Shown: in pieces, positions 7,935 through 16,562 of the stretch
Position numbering within the stretch: position 1 is the first letter of the stretch
Layout of the letters: the number at the start of each line of letters is the position of its first letter
Origin: Streptomyces roseoverticillatus
Lineage (GTDB): Bacteria; Actinomycetota; Actinomycetes; Streptomycetales; Streptomycetaceae
Assembly: GCF_000719265.1 (NCBI RefSeq)
Contig: NZ_JOFL01000024.1
Location: forward strand, 24,566-88,565
Reading direction: 5' to 3'
Length of the DNA stretch: 64,000 nucleotides
Program-made: the position numbers and the translations under genes
The notes under the pieces: model-generated
What the model saw: the letters and a program-made list of their open reading frames with translations, nothing else
Database searches by the model: none
What the model was told of the DNA's origin: nothing

Positions 7935-8723
7935 TTATTCAAGATCGCGCACGGACGGTGGTAGGACCGGGTGATAGCCGGGGTTGGTGTGGGATCGGCG
8001 GATGCGGCGGGCTCGTAGTCGCATTCCGCCGGACGCCAGTGCACGGACGGGGGCTGGAGGGCGGGGAGCCCCGAAGGCATGGCGCAGCGGCTCGTCAAGA
8101 AGTGCGTCGGCCGCAGCGCGGATGAAAGGAGCCAGGAAGGAGGGGAAGCGGTTGGTGAGCAGGTCCCGGGTGGCAGCCCACAGTTCAGCTGCGTCGGCGG
8201 TGGCCGTGAATCGGGCCTGCTCGAAATGGTCCGTCCAAGTCGCGAACTCACCCCATGTAGGCGGGACGTCGCGGATTCCCATCCGGTCGGCGAGAGCGCG
8301 GTAGAAGGTATGAGAGGCCTCCTTCTCGTCCGGGGTCGTGGGCCGCCATGCGTAGGTGTCGCACCAGCGCATGGGAGCGATGTCGAAGCAGGCCAGAACG
8401 TAGAGGAACGCGTCATTGCTGATACGCCAGCGGGCGTGTACCCGGTTGAGGGCGGCCACTGTCTCAGCACCGCGGGCACCGTCCAGACCGTCGCGGAACA
8501 GCAGGTACATCATCTGTCCGGTCGCCTTGGCGCGGAGCTCTGTCCGCTTCGTCATCTTCCCGGTGGAGACCAGGACCTGGGCTATCTCGGGCACGGCGAA
8601 GGTTCGGTAGAAGCCGATGTTGAGACCCAACGCAAGATCCTCGCTGAAGTCATGGAAGGCGAGACTCCGGTAGATGGATTCAGCTTGCGACAATGCTGTG
8701 GCTGCATCAGATACGGGCTTCAT
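7935..8723 (-). CDS. DUF2236 (MpaB/rubber-oxygenase-like) oxygenase
   Basis: This 262-residue protein matches the DUF2236 family, the catalytic domain of fungal MpaB and of latex-clearing/rubber oxygenases, which bind heme b. Typical features are the N-terminal DLALGLNIGFYRTFAVPEIA region, the RTELRAKATGQMMY helix, and HARWRISNDAFLYVLACF followed by PMRWCDTYAWRP with family-type His and Arg residues. The ATG start has GGAGGGGAG upstream. Enzymes of this family oxidise substrates in several secondary pathways. It is 1.2 kb upstream of the cyclodipeptide synthase gene on the same strand but separated by a plus-strand gene, so a shared pathway is possible but not shown. Confidence 0.8.
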   Translation of the reverse strand: MKPVSDAATALSQAESIYRSLAFHDFSEDLALGLNIGFYRTFAVPEIAQVLVSTGKMTKRTELRAKATGQMMYLLFRDGLDGARGAETVAALNRVHARWRISNDAFLYVLACFDIAPMRWCDTYAWRPTTPDEKEASHTFYRALADRMGIRDVPPTWGEFATWTDHFEQARFTATADAAELWAATRDLLTNRFPSFLAPFIRAAADALLDEPLRHAFGAPRPPAPVRALASGGMRLRARRIRRSHTNPGYHPVLPPSVRDLE

Positions 8724-9263
8724 GCGCAGATTCTCCCCTCCAGCGGTTTCGTTCCTCGCCGAGTCTCAGACAAGATCTGGGCCATGAACAGTCCGTGAAG
8801 GCGTCGGGCTCGGGCAACCAGGACCAGATGTCGGCATTCGTCTCCCGGGGCGCCGTCCGCGCCGCGGGAGCGTGCTCACAATGCTGGGCCGGGGGCTGCC
8901 GGGGGCGCAGGTCCTGGCAGGCCCGCCGGCCCAGGGTGTGCAGGGTGAACCGGAGCGAGCCGACAGCCACGACCTCGCCTGCGCTGCTCACGCGTCGCCC
9001 TCGCTTTCGTTGTCCTCATCCGGGTAAGAGCCGGCGAGCGCGGCCATGGCTTCCCGCATGGCCCCGTCCCTGCCCCCACCCCCGCCCCGCCCCGTTCCGG
9101 GACCGGTGACCGGATCGCGGTGGTTCTGCGGCGGACGGACGTGCAGATGGACAGACGTGTCACGCCTGGGATGCGAACGCTGGTGCGAGGTGGAAGGAGT
9201 CGGTAGGGTTGCGCTCTTCGGCGGGCTGGTGCCCGCGGGAGTCCCGAGAGCTGCACCTGAAAC
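8724..9263. other. 540 bp without a confident gene; weak overlapping minus-strand frames
   Basis: On the minus strand a frame ending MREAMAALAGSYPDEDN...DA* (stop at 8988) overlaps by GTGA a second frame starting at 8991 (VSSAGEVVAVGSLRFTLH...) that runs to 8707. The overlap looks like a coupled gene pair, but neither protein is recognised and the first has no clear start. They may be remnants of a small regulatory pair. Confidence 0.3.
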
Positions 9264-10023
9264 ATGAGCTGTGACACGGCTGCCGCGCGCTTGCGCCTTG
9301 ATGCCGCCCTGGCCCGCGTGGCCATGTCCTTCTGCGGGATGACCGCACGGCCCAACGAGTCGAACTGCGCGTGCCACTGGGGCAGCGCGGAGGAGCTCGC
9401 GCTGCTGAAGACGCCGGACACGGAGCTCGATCCGGACCTCCTGCACCGGACGTGGTCCGCGTGCGACTGGAAGGACCACGCAGCGGTGCTACGTCGCATC
9501 CTGCCCCAGCTCACCCGTGGCTTGGTCCGCGGTCATGTCGACGTCGGGCACTTCGCGGAGGAAGTCGGGCACTCCTTCGCCCTCGGAGAGTGGCGGCAAT
9601 GGCCCGCACAGCAAAGGGCCGCCGTGAGTGAGTTCCTCTGCGCATGGTGGGCACACACCTTGGTCGATCCGGAACCGGTGGTGCCCGCGCACGGTGTCTT
9701 CGTCGTATGCGCTGAGGCATTCGCCGACGTCGGCCCCTGGCTCAGCATCTGGCAAGCCACTGACCATCCTGCAGCCGACCGGCACCTGGCCGAAGCGGTC
9801 GATCGCTGGGAGTGCGACCTGTTGTGCGACGAACTGCCGTGGAGCGCGTGGGACAACAAGGACGACATGTGCCGCGAACTGGCGCAGTGGCTGGTCCTTC
9901 ACACCCCGGCCCGGCTCCGGTCACACGGTGCCCCCCCAGCAGCTGATCCACCGCATACGGCTGCTCGGCCTCTCCCACCCCGACCGCTGGGCGGACCCGC
10001 TTCTGGCCGCGTACCGCTTCTGA
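9264..10023 (+). pseudogene. Hypothetical protein gene with a frameshift at a C7 run
   Basis: The frame from 9264 codes a plausible soluble protein, rich in Trp, Cys and His, up to about residue 222. At the cytosine run 9931-9937 it moves out of frame and continues as low-complexity Pro/Ala. In the next frame the sequence PPQQLIHRIRLLGLSHPDRW...AAYRF ends at a TGA at 10023 and reads like the natural C-terminus. One fewer C would give a protein of about 253 residues. No domain is recognised. It converges with an SMI1/KNR4 gene, so an immunity-type role is possible. The shift could be real or a sequencing error. Confidence 0.6.
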
Positions 10024-10095
10024 GCGCGGCGGAATGAGGACGAAAGCATGCCGGAACACGCACCCTGGGCGGCTCGTCTTGGCATGGGCGGTTGG

Positions 10096-10530
10096 CTACT
10101 GGTACCAACCGTCTCCGCCATCATCGGCGAGAGCACGCTCGAGATAATCCTGCAGGTCCCGGGCTACCCATCGGCGGCTGTCGTCCTCGTGCTGCCACAC
10201 GAAGATGTCGGACCGGGGCGGGGTGCGAATGAATGCGAACTGGTCGCCGCCGCCGTTGTCGCCGAAGAAGATGAGTGCCTCGAAGGGCATGTAGAGGTCG
10301 GCGAGAGAGCCGTCCGACCAGAAGCGGAGGTTCTCCTCGACGATCCGCTCCAACGGCCAGACCATGTCCACGCCGTCGTGTCCCACGATACCGTCGGTCT
10401 CCTGGAGCAGACTGACGAGCTCGGCCGGCAAGCGGCACCCCAGCTGTTCGGCAGCTGCCAGCCCGGCCGCACTGACCGGCCCTTGGAATTCGGCACCGGA
10501 GAACGTCTGACCTGCCGCTTCTCGCCACAT
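10096..10530 (-). CDS. SMI1/KNR4 (SUKH) family protein
   Basis: A 144-residue SUKH-superfamily protein. It has AEELGCRLPAELVSLLQETDG-type helices, then WPLERIVEEN, MPFEALIFFGDNGGGDQFAF and IFVWQHEDDSRRWVA, the standard SMI1/KNR4 order. The start at 10530 (MWREAAG) has AGGA upstream and fits the family better than the longer frame. SUKH proteins are the most widespread immunity proteins against polymorphic toxins. No adjacent toxin is intact, so it may be an orphan immunity gene. Confidence 0.85.
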   Translation of the reverse strand: MWREAAGQTFSGAEFQGPVSAAGLAAAEQLGCRLPAELVSLLQETDGIVGHDGVDMVWPLERIVEENLRFWSDGSLADLYMPFEALIFFGDNGGGDQFAFIRTPPRSDIFVWQHEDDSRRWVARDLQDYLERALADDGGDGWYQ

Positions 10531-10585
10531 GAGCGAAATCCTAGACCCGGCGAGAAGTGCACTTCTTGCGCCCACCTCGCTCGGC

Positions 10586-10986
10586 TCAGCGGCTGCGCCG
10601 CTGTTCGTAGACGGTCAGGGACAGACTCTTCATCGCGGCAGCCGCCTGCTGGGCATCCGTGCCTCGGTCAATGACCTCCAGGGACGCGGCCGCGGCCGCG
10701 GAAAGCCGTACCGCCGGGCACGACGCGAGCCGATGCCCGCCCCCAACCCCGCCGCTACCGCAACACCCAGAGCCATGAGCCGGCCGCCCAGGACCGGGCC
10801 CACGCACAAGCCGCCCAGGGCCGAGGGAAGCTCCTCAGCGGCCACCCATGCCCGGAACGGTTGGTCGCCTCGGCGCTCTGGAGTGCCTGTGTACACGCCG
10901 ACAATCGCGCGGCCGTGCATGAGCGCGTCATCTCGGCGCCCGAGGGTTTCCTTCCACACGGACAGATCTCCGGCAGAGTCAAACAC
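10586..10986 (-). pseudogene. Small membrane-associated hypothetical protein, frameshifted
   Basis: The frame from 10986 codes MFDSAGDLSVWKETL... with one hydrophobic stretch (GGRLMALGVAVAAGLGAGIG), then turns into Arg/Pro-rich sequence near 10720. In the next frame LSAAAAASLEVIDRGTDAQQ...EQRRSR* continues to a stop at 10586 with good codon use. The two halves probably belong to one gene of about 130 residues broken by a single-base shift in a GC-rich run. Function unknown. Confidence 0.45.
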
Positions 10987-10989
10987 TCA

Positions 10990-11180
10990 TCCCGCGCTGG
11001 TGCGGCAACTTCCTCCTGACCGCCGCACAGGTCCGCGGGACACTGCCGAGCGTCGAACGGGCCCTGTCTTTCACCCAGGAAGAGCGAGCCGCGGCCAGGG
11101 GTCAGGATTGGCACGACCACGGGCCGGATGAGGAGACCGTCCTTGCCGGCCCACTGCGCCAGTGGCGCCGTGCCACCTAG
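10990..11180 (+). pseudogene. C-terminal fragment of an unknown gene
   Basis: A plus-strand frame too short to stand alone reads WCGNFLLTAAQVRGTLPSVE then RALSFTQEERAAARGQDW and ends WRRAT* at 11180. Codon use is clearly coding, but no start codon with a ribosome site exists and the frame closes at 10922. It looks like the last third of a lost gene. Confidence 0.4.
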
Positions 11181-11299
11181 GCAGGACTCGGCCTCGTCGG
11201 GGGGCAATCTGCTCATCTGCCGACCGGTACTGACCGGTTGCGAGGACTTGTCGGCGTACGCTCACGAAAAACGCACCGTGACCGGAAAGGACGTGCGCC

Positions 11300-11653
11300 A
11301 TGCTCGGCTGGAGCATCCATATATCGGCCCGGACCCCGGAAGGGTCCGACTCGGACACCGCCCACCTGGCGCACTGGACGGTCGGTGTGTTCGGGCTGGG
11401 CTGGCTCACTGACCTCGTCAAGGCGGGCAAGGCCGAGCAACTGTCGAACTCCGGCTACCCCTGCCGCTACACCGCCCGCGCCGGCGACGTACTGCCGCTG
11501 CTTGCCGGCGGAACGCCGCCCCAGGACCGTCCCCAGGACCGTCCCCAGGACCGTCCTCAGGACCGGGTCCGCGACGTGTGGATGAACTCCGAGCGCATCG
11601 CCGCGTGTCCTGCGGATCAGGTCCTGACCATTGATGCATGGGACCAGTCGTAA
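11300..11653 (+). CDS. Hypothetical protein with a PQDR tetrapeptide repeat
   Basis: A 117-residue protein beginning MLGWSIHISARTPEG, with AAAGGA about 9 nt before the ATG. The N-terminal 70 residues look folded (WTVGVFGLGWLTDLV, then GYPCRYTARAGDVLPLL). A stretch of four PQDR-type units follows, then VWMNSERIAACPADQVLTIDAWDQS. No known domain. The repeat is coded by four 12-bp direct repeats and may vary in copy number. Confidence 0.65.
   Translation: MLGWSIHISARTPEGSDSDTAHLAHWTVGVFGLGWLTDLVKAGKAEQLSNSGYPCRYTARAGDVLPLLAGGTPPQDRPQDRPQDRPQDRVRDVWMNSERIAACPADQVLTIDAWDQS
11519..11566 (+). repeat. Four direct 12-bp repeats (CCCCAGGACCGT)
   Basis: Units at 11519-11530, 11531-11542 and 11543-11554 are identical. 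The fourth (11555-11566) differs at two positions. Being a multiple of three, copy-number change would keep the host gene in frame. Confidence 0.9.
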
Positions 11654-11761
11654 GCACCGAGACTCGGTGAAGGCCGCAGGCCTCTTCCGACGCACCGGCA
11701 CACGGTCATGGTGACCGGCAGTGCCGGCGCGCCGTCGGCAAGGGGAGTCCCGGACGCCCGA

Positions 11762-12215
11762 TCAGTGGGCCATCCGGCGGTTCATCTCCCGTGCCTGCGC
11801 GTTCAGCGCGTCGACGACAACGGCCGATGTTGCCCGAAGGGCGGCGGGGATTTGCGCGTCGCGCTGGACGCCATCCCTTACCGGGCCGGACACCGGTTCG
11901 GGCGTCCCCCCCCTCGATTCCCGCCCGCCTCGCGAGCGCGACTGCCGTCGCCACGAACCCCTCGGAGAGCGCGAGGATCACAGAGTGCCTCGTCCGGCAG
12001 TGCCAGGCGACCAGGCCGCGCACGAAGTCGGCGTACACGGCGGGGTCGATCTCCAACGTGTCCGGGTCACAGTCACTGTCACTGCTGCCCTGTCTGATTC
12101 CCGAGGACAGCTCGAGCTCCGCCTCGAAGACCTCAAGCTGCCGAAGGAAGAGGCGGCCGGCACCGTTCGACGGGTTCCACAGCGTCTCGTCGCCGACGTC
12201 GAAATACATGCTCAT
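11762..12215 (-). pseudogene. Hypothetical protein gene with a frameshift at a C8 run
   Basis: From an ATG at 12215 the frame codes MSMYFDVGDETLWNPSNGAG and a well-formed acidic and helical protein through LARRAGIEG. At the run of eight C (11906-11913) it leaves frame. One base fewer gives TPEPVSGPVRDGVQRDAQIP... ending AREMNRRMAH* at 11762, which is clearly coding. The intact protein would be about 150 residues. The start has a purine-rich GGGGGATGAG upstream. The family is not recognised; the aspartate-rich tract and small size would suit an immunity or accessory protein. Confidence 0.55.
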
Positions 12216-12669
12216 CGCTCATCCCCCTGCTCAGCGGCCCTGGCCCAGGGTAGGTGACCGGGTAGCTGGCAGGCACCGCGGCAAGAGCGGCGACGTCCCC
12301 CGGCCGCACCGGGGAACCGGAGCAGGCGACGTTCGATGGGCCCCTCACCCGCTGGCCGCCGGGGCCGGGCCACTCGATCAGGCATGGCGCTACCGCTGCG
12401 CGGCGGACGAGCTGCTGCTGCAGCGGATGGCCGGTGGGCAGACACGCGCTGAGGCGCTCGGCTGACCCGGGGGTGACGCAGAGCAGGGTGTCGCCGGCCA
12501 GGCACGTGCCGCGGCGGCGCTCCCACTTGATGGCGTTGAGCGTCTTACGGACGCCGGTTCGTTCGGCTTCACGGAGACTAGCGGTGGCGGCGCCGTTCGG
12601 GTGGCCAGAACGCGTAGCGCTACCTGCACCACCGCCGTGCCACCTCCCGCCGGGAGGAGCCGAGTCAGC
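12216..12669. other. 454 bp with no supportable gene
   Basis: Several open frames exist on both strands but none has a start with a ribosome site plus sensible composition. One minus-strand frame (WERRRGTCLAGDTLLCVTPG...) has coding-like wobble bases and may be a gene fragment. Confidence 0.3.
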
Positions 12670-13161
12670 TCATGCCCTTGATGTACTGGGATGGATGATA
12701 CGGAGCCCGGCGAAGTCCTGCGGCTCGGCTTCGCTGCCACCAAGGGCGAAAGCTAGGGGCACCACGATAAGCCCGAAGAGGAAGCCGCCCAGCCACCGGC
12801 CGAGAGCCTGGTGCAGCCGGGGCCGGCCGCCATCACTGCTGCGCACCACACTGGTGCCCACCAGCGCCTTGCCCGTACTCGCGCGGACCATCACCACCAG
12901 CACCACGTGATTGACGAAGGACACAGCCACACCGCCGGCCAGAACGCTGGCCCACACGGGACCCGGGATGGCCATGCTCGTGACCTGCGACATGAAGTAG
13001 ACGAGCCCCGCCGCAAGCCCACTGGCGAAAGAGAGCATTCCGTCAAGAACAGCCGCTGCGTAACGCCGCCTCAGGCTCGCCGACCGGATGCCGGTCACCG
13101 CCACGCTCACACTTCCCCCACGCCCCGAGAAATCATCTTCACCAGGACCGTATCCCACCAC
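12670..13161 (-). CDS. RDD family membrane protein
   Basis: A 163-residue membrane protein. It begins with a short polar tail, then ASLRRRYAAAVLDGMLSF, which holds the conserved Arg and Asp of RDD domains, and has about four hydrophobic segments (near residues 40-58, 68-92, 125-145). The loop STGKALVGTSVVRSSDGGRP matches the TxGKxxxGxxV motif typical of RDD proteins. Some RDD proteins act as Na+/H+ antiporters or envelope accessory factors; no role can be set here. The start at 13161 (GTG) is the first in frame and an alternative a few codons later is possible. Confidence 0.8.
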   Translation of the reverse strand: MVGYGPGEDDFSGRGGSVSVAVTGIRSASLRRRYAAAVLDGMLSFASGLAAGLVYFMSQVTSMAIPGPVWASVLAGGVAVSFVNHVVLVVMVRASTGKALVGTSVVRSSDGGRPRLHQALGRWLGGFLFGLIVVPLAFALGGSEAEPQDFAGLRIIHPSTSRA

Positions 13162-13249
13162 CCATCAGGAGCCTCCCGCGCCCGACGCCTTGCGAGGTGT
13201 GACGCAACGGGCCGACGCCTCGTGTCCGACGGCGTTGGCGGCGGACGCG

Positions 13250-13531
13250 AGCCTGTTGAGCGCGCGGTCCGCGGCGCCCCGCCGCCGGGCCGGCGGCGGG
13301 GCCCGATCCGCTGCGTGGGACTCCGGGCGACGCCGTACGGGAAAGCGGAACCGGACCGGGCTGCGCCAGCTGTACCGCGAGCGCCCGGAGGTGCTGTTTG
13401 CCCATCCGGGCGCTCGCGGCGGCCACGAGTGTGCTGGAGACCCCGGCACCGTGGTGGTGGTCAAGGTGCTCACTCGCTGGACGGATCCGGTCGAGGCGAT
13501 GGTCGACGTCCGTCGTCACCGGGGCGCGTGA
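13250..13531 (+). other. Probable 3' part of a small gene coupled to the next one
   Basis: One frame reads LRQLYRERPEVLFAHPGARG... then VVVVKVLTRWTDPVEAMVDV and stops at TGA 13529-13531. The stop overlaps the GTG of the next frame by GTGA, a typical coupled junction. The start is not clear. The product is not recognised. Confidence 0.3.
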
Positions 13532-13861
13532 GCAACTGGTTGTCACCGGCTCAACGGAGTCGGGAGGAGGTGTATCCGGCGGCGATCGAGACGGCCGTGG
13601 CCCAGCACCGCACCCGGACCTGGTCCACTACCGGGTGCTGTACGGGCCGCCGCGGCATCGGGCGCTCGCTGACCATCTGGTGCGGCCGCTGGAGCAGCGC
13701 GATCCGGCCGTGCGTCGCAACGGCATCAAGACGCTGCACATCAGGCCGCAGGCACATCCGGATCTTGTCCTCATCGCTACCCGGGGGCAGGCCCATCCAG
13801 AGGCCCCCCGGCGACTGTTCCCGGAGAGTCCCAATCAGGCGACCTCGGACACTGGCGACTA
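13528..13861 (+). pseudogene. Hypothetical protein gene with an internal frameshift
   Basis: The GTG at 13528 opens VSNWLSPAQRSREEVYPAAI followed by ETAVAQHRTR, then the frame drifts. From about 13612 the next frame reads DLVHYRVLYGPPRHRALADH, LVRPLEQRDPAVRRNGIKTL and ends at 13861. Both parts have coding codon use and join naturally if one base is missing near 13600-13620. No domain is recognised. A gene of about 110 residues is implied. Confidence 0.4.
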
Positions 13862-13978
13862 GCGTGGAAACCAGGAAGCACCCGCGTCCCGGGGTCGTGC
13901 GCCTGTGGCAACTGTTGAGCCGTCAACCGGGAATGCCGCTCCGTGGCGCGTCAGTATAACCATGAGGAGATGGTGAGG

Positions 13979-14647
13979 ATGTCGCACCAATATTCAGGAG
14001 CAGAAAGCGGACCCTCGACACGTAAACTTGAGAACGCAGAGCCCGAAAGGATCCCCGACGGGCTGGCCGCCGAGCTGTCGGCGCACCAGGCAGCCAGTGG
14101 ACGCATGCGCGAGTTCTTCCCGGACGTTCCTGTTGTTCTCGATGGGGAAGCCGTCGAGGACCTTGAGCGCATGAACGCGGAACTGGTGCAGCCCTTGTTC
14201 ATGACGCGCCTGGTTTACGATTCATCCTTGGCTCTGGGGGCCTTCACTAACCGTGAAGCAATGCTTGCGGAGGCGCGCCGCATGCATGCCCAGGCCGATG
14301 AAAGGTCACTCGCGTCAGCACTCGAGGCGATCTGTACACAGCCACCCGACTCCTTGCCCACCCAGGTATGTTTCTTCGAAGACATCAACGAGGGGGGCGA
14401 TGTGAAGTGTGTGGACGCGGGGCTGGGGTACCCAGACTTGAGTAAGGTGCACAGAGGTTTTCTTGGCACGCAGGATTGGAATTTCGTCATCTCCTCCCTC
14501 AGCCAATGCCGATTCGACGTGTCGCTCTTCGATCTCCTCCAATGGCACGGAGACGAGTTCTTCCAGCCTAAGGGATGCAACACACCGGATCTGGGTCGAT
14601 TCCGCTGGAACGATCTAGCAGTTTCGATCGCAAACTGGGGAACGTAA
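13979..14647 (+). CDS. Hypothetical protein with a crystallin-like C-terminal region
   Basis: A 222-residue protein with lower GC and less biased codons than its neighbours, suggesting recent arrival. The ATG at 13979 has GAGGAG 9 nt upstream. The N-terminal half is helical and charged. The C-terminal half has QVCFFEDINEGGDVKCVDAG, WNFVISSLSQCRFDVSLFDL and GRFRWNDLAVSIANWG, resembling small cysteine- and aromatic-rich beta/gamma-crystallin or I36 inhibitor-like folds. That comparison is tentative. There is no signal peptide, so a secreted inhibitor role is doubtful. Confidence 0.6.
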   Translation: MSHQYSGAESGPSTRKLENAEPERIPDGLAAELSAHQAASGRMREFFPDVPVVLDGEAVEDLERMNAELVQPLFMTRLVYDSSLALGAFTNREAMLAEARRMHAQADERSLASALEAICTQPPDSLPTQVCFFEDINEGGDVKCVDAGLGYPDLSKVHRGFLGTQDWNFVISSLSQCRFDVSLFDLLQWHGDEFFQPKGCNTPDLGRFRWNDLAVSIANWGT

Positions 14648-14941
14648 CCAACCGGGAGAAGTCCGCAGATCACCGGTGCCCTCGGACGTTCGTAGTCGCG
14701 GTGCTCAGGCAACGAGCCGGACCAGGACGTTGGACGGATCCACGGCGGTGACGGTGCGCGGGAGCGGGCCGGCACTGCAGCGACGTGCATTGCGACGACC
14801 GGGTTCTGCTCCGCTCCAGCCGGGACTGCCCCGCCCCCTGCGAGGGGCGACAAGCCGACCGCCTTGCCCAGCCCCCGCCCCGGTCGCGGCCGCCGTGGAT
14901 GCCGCGATGCCCAGGGCCTCCGAGGCCGAGCGGAGGCCGCA

Positions 14942-15269
14942 TCAGCCGGTGACTGCCGAGGGCTGGGCGAAGGCATAGGAGCGGTAGTCGCGCTCCAGTA
15001 GCTCCTCGGAAACGATCGCGTATCCGAGATCGGCCAGCGCCCGATTGCACTTGTGCAGATCCGCGCTGTCCAGCTCGCCTTTCGTCCCGTGCTTCCCCGG
15101 TGACGAGGAAGGCACCGGGGTTGTCCGCACAGACCAGGGCCGGCGAGCCGAACTTGCTCACACAGATGACGATCCGGGTCCCGCTCACAGTCGCACTTAC
15201 TGGCACGGTGACAGGCCCGTACTCACTGGAGTCCTGGGTGTCCCGCTCACTGGCACATCGCACTCCCAT
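14942..15269 (-). pseudogene. Hypothetical protein gene, frameshifted in the middle
   Basis: The frame from 15269 reads MGVRCASERDTQDSSEYGPV, TVPVSATVSGTRIVICVSKF and GSPALVCADNPGAFLVTG. It then leaves frame near 15085. The adjacent frame continues KGELDSADLHKCNRALADLG, YAIVSEELLERDYRSYAFAQ and PSAVTG* to 14942. Together they look like one protein of about 108 residues with a mixed alpha/beta fold, similar in size to toxin-immunity proteins. No family is assigned. Confidence 0.45.
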
Positions 15270-15551
15270 GCACCTTGGCTCCAAAGGCGGTTGCGCAGGA
15301 GGCGCTCCGGACAACGGCTAGTCCGATCACCGGCCCGCCACCGGACAGGTTGCCCAGGCCGACGGCCACTGCGTCACGGCGTCGGCGGGTGCCGGTACGG
15401 TGAGTGGCGCTCTGCCTCTGGATGACCCCCGGTAGCAGCCGGGACTGCCAACCGGAGGCGGGATGTCTGCCCGGCCTCGCAGCGACGAGCTCGACTCTCT
15501 GCCGGCTGCGGATGCTGAGTGCCGGGCGATCTCAACACCGCTCGGCCCGAT

Positions 15552-15701
15552 CTAGCTGATCATCCAGGCGAACGTTGAGAAGGCGATGAGGCCGAGGAGC
15601 CAGAAGGAGCAGCCCGCCTTCGGGTTGCGGCCTTTGACCCAGGCTCCTTTGACCTTGGTGCCGTACTTGTTGACGTAACCCCTGCGCCAGTGCTTGGCCA
15701 T
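15552..15701 (-). CDS. Small basic membrane protein
   Basis: A 49-residue protein, MAKHWRRGYVNKYGTKVKGA followed by a Lys/Arg-rich stretch and one C-terminal transmembrane segment (FWLLGLIAFSTFAWMIS). Small proteins of this type recur in Streptomyces genomes. The start at 15701 is chosen for its MAKHW opening; an ATG four codons upstream is also possible. Inside the cell the basic part would face the cytoplasm. Role unknown. Confidence 0.6.
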   Translation of the reverse strand: MAKHWRRGYVNKYGTKVKGAWVKGRNPKAGCSFWLLGLIAFSTFAWMIS

Positions 15702-16562
15702 CCCGCTCCCCATGCTCCCCGTGTTCCTCGGCTGCTCCCCGTGCTCCTCGGCGTGGTCGGGTGTGACCTCTCGAGCTTGCTGGCTTTGAGAGTGCGGTAG
15801 CCAGAGAGCGCCTGGCCGTTTGTACTGGTGGCCAGGGGTGTGAGGGGGATGCAGGTCGACTTGAGGGCTATCGCGGAGCCCCGGGGTGTACACGGCGGCC
15901 GGCCGGCCGCGCGGTCTTGTCAAAGAACTCCCTGCTTGTCAGAGCCGGAAGACCCCGAGCGGAAGGGAGAGGGGAAGTGCGATGGACGATGTGTGGTCAC
16001 GACTGAGTGCAGTGAAGCGGTGCGACGTGGTGCCGGAAGTGCGGCGTCGTTCGGCAAGGCCCTGCTGATGCTGCTCCGGCAATATCGGCCATCGCTGCAG
16101 GCCGCGGCGGCATCGTCATTATCGGTTCCTCGGTCGGCCGGTCGCCTCTACGTCGTCTGCCCGCGTGATTGCTTCCCGACCGAGTTGTCCCGGCCGATCG
16201 AGCGCCTGACGGCTGGCTTGGGGGCCTTGATCGACGAGGAAGGGGCTCTACGCCCTTCCTGTGACAGCCGTAGCCTGAAGTCTCCGCTGGTCATTACCCT
16301 GCTGGCTCCGCCGGCCGGCAGTCAGCGGAATGCTGCGGTGAGCCGTCAGAGAGGCTGGTACGACCCAAGCCGTCTCAAGTCGTACGCACCAGCGGTCTGA
16401 TGCTGACGTCGGCCATACCCCGGCCACCTCCCTTTACCGGCAGCCCCGCTCACCAGGGCCGGCGAACCTTTAGCGCCGCTTTCGGCGCCTCCTATGCCGC
16501 TCCTCATGTGAGCGATCCTTGGACCCGGCACGTCCACAGCTCCACCGGTAAGCTGGCGCCTC
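15702..16562. other. About 860 bp with no confident gene
   Basis: A plus-strand frame (15828-16400) is open but begins with unlikely sequence. A short ATG frame at 15982 (MDDVWSRLSAVKRCDVVPEV) has a GAGGGGAAG site, then stops after 29 residues, and the overlapping frame continues with LYVVCPRDCFPTEL-like sequence. This may be a frameshifted small gene. Nothing is recognised. Confidence 0.3.
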
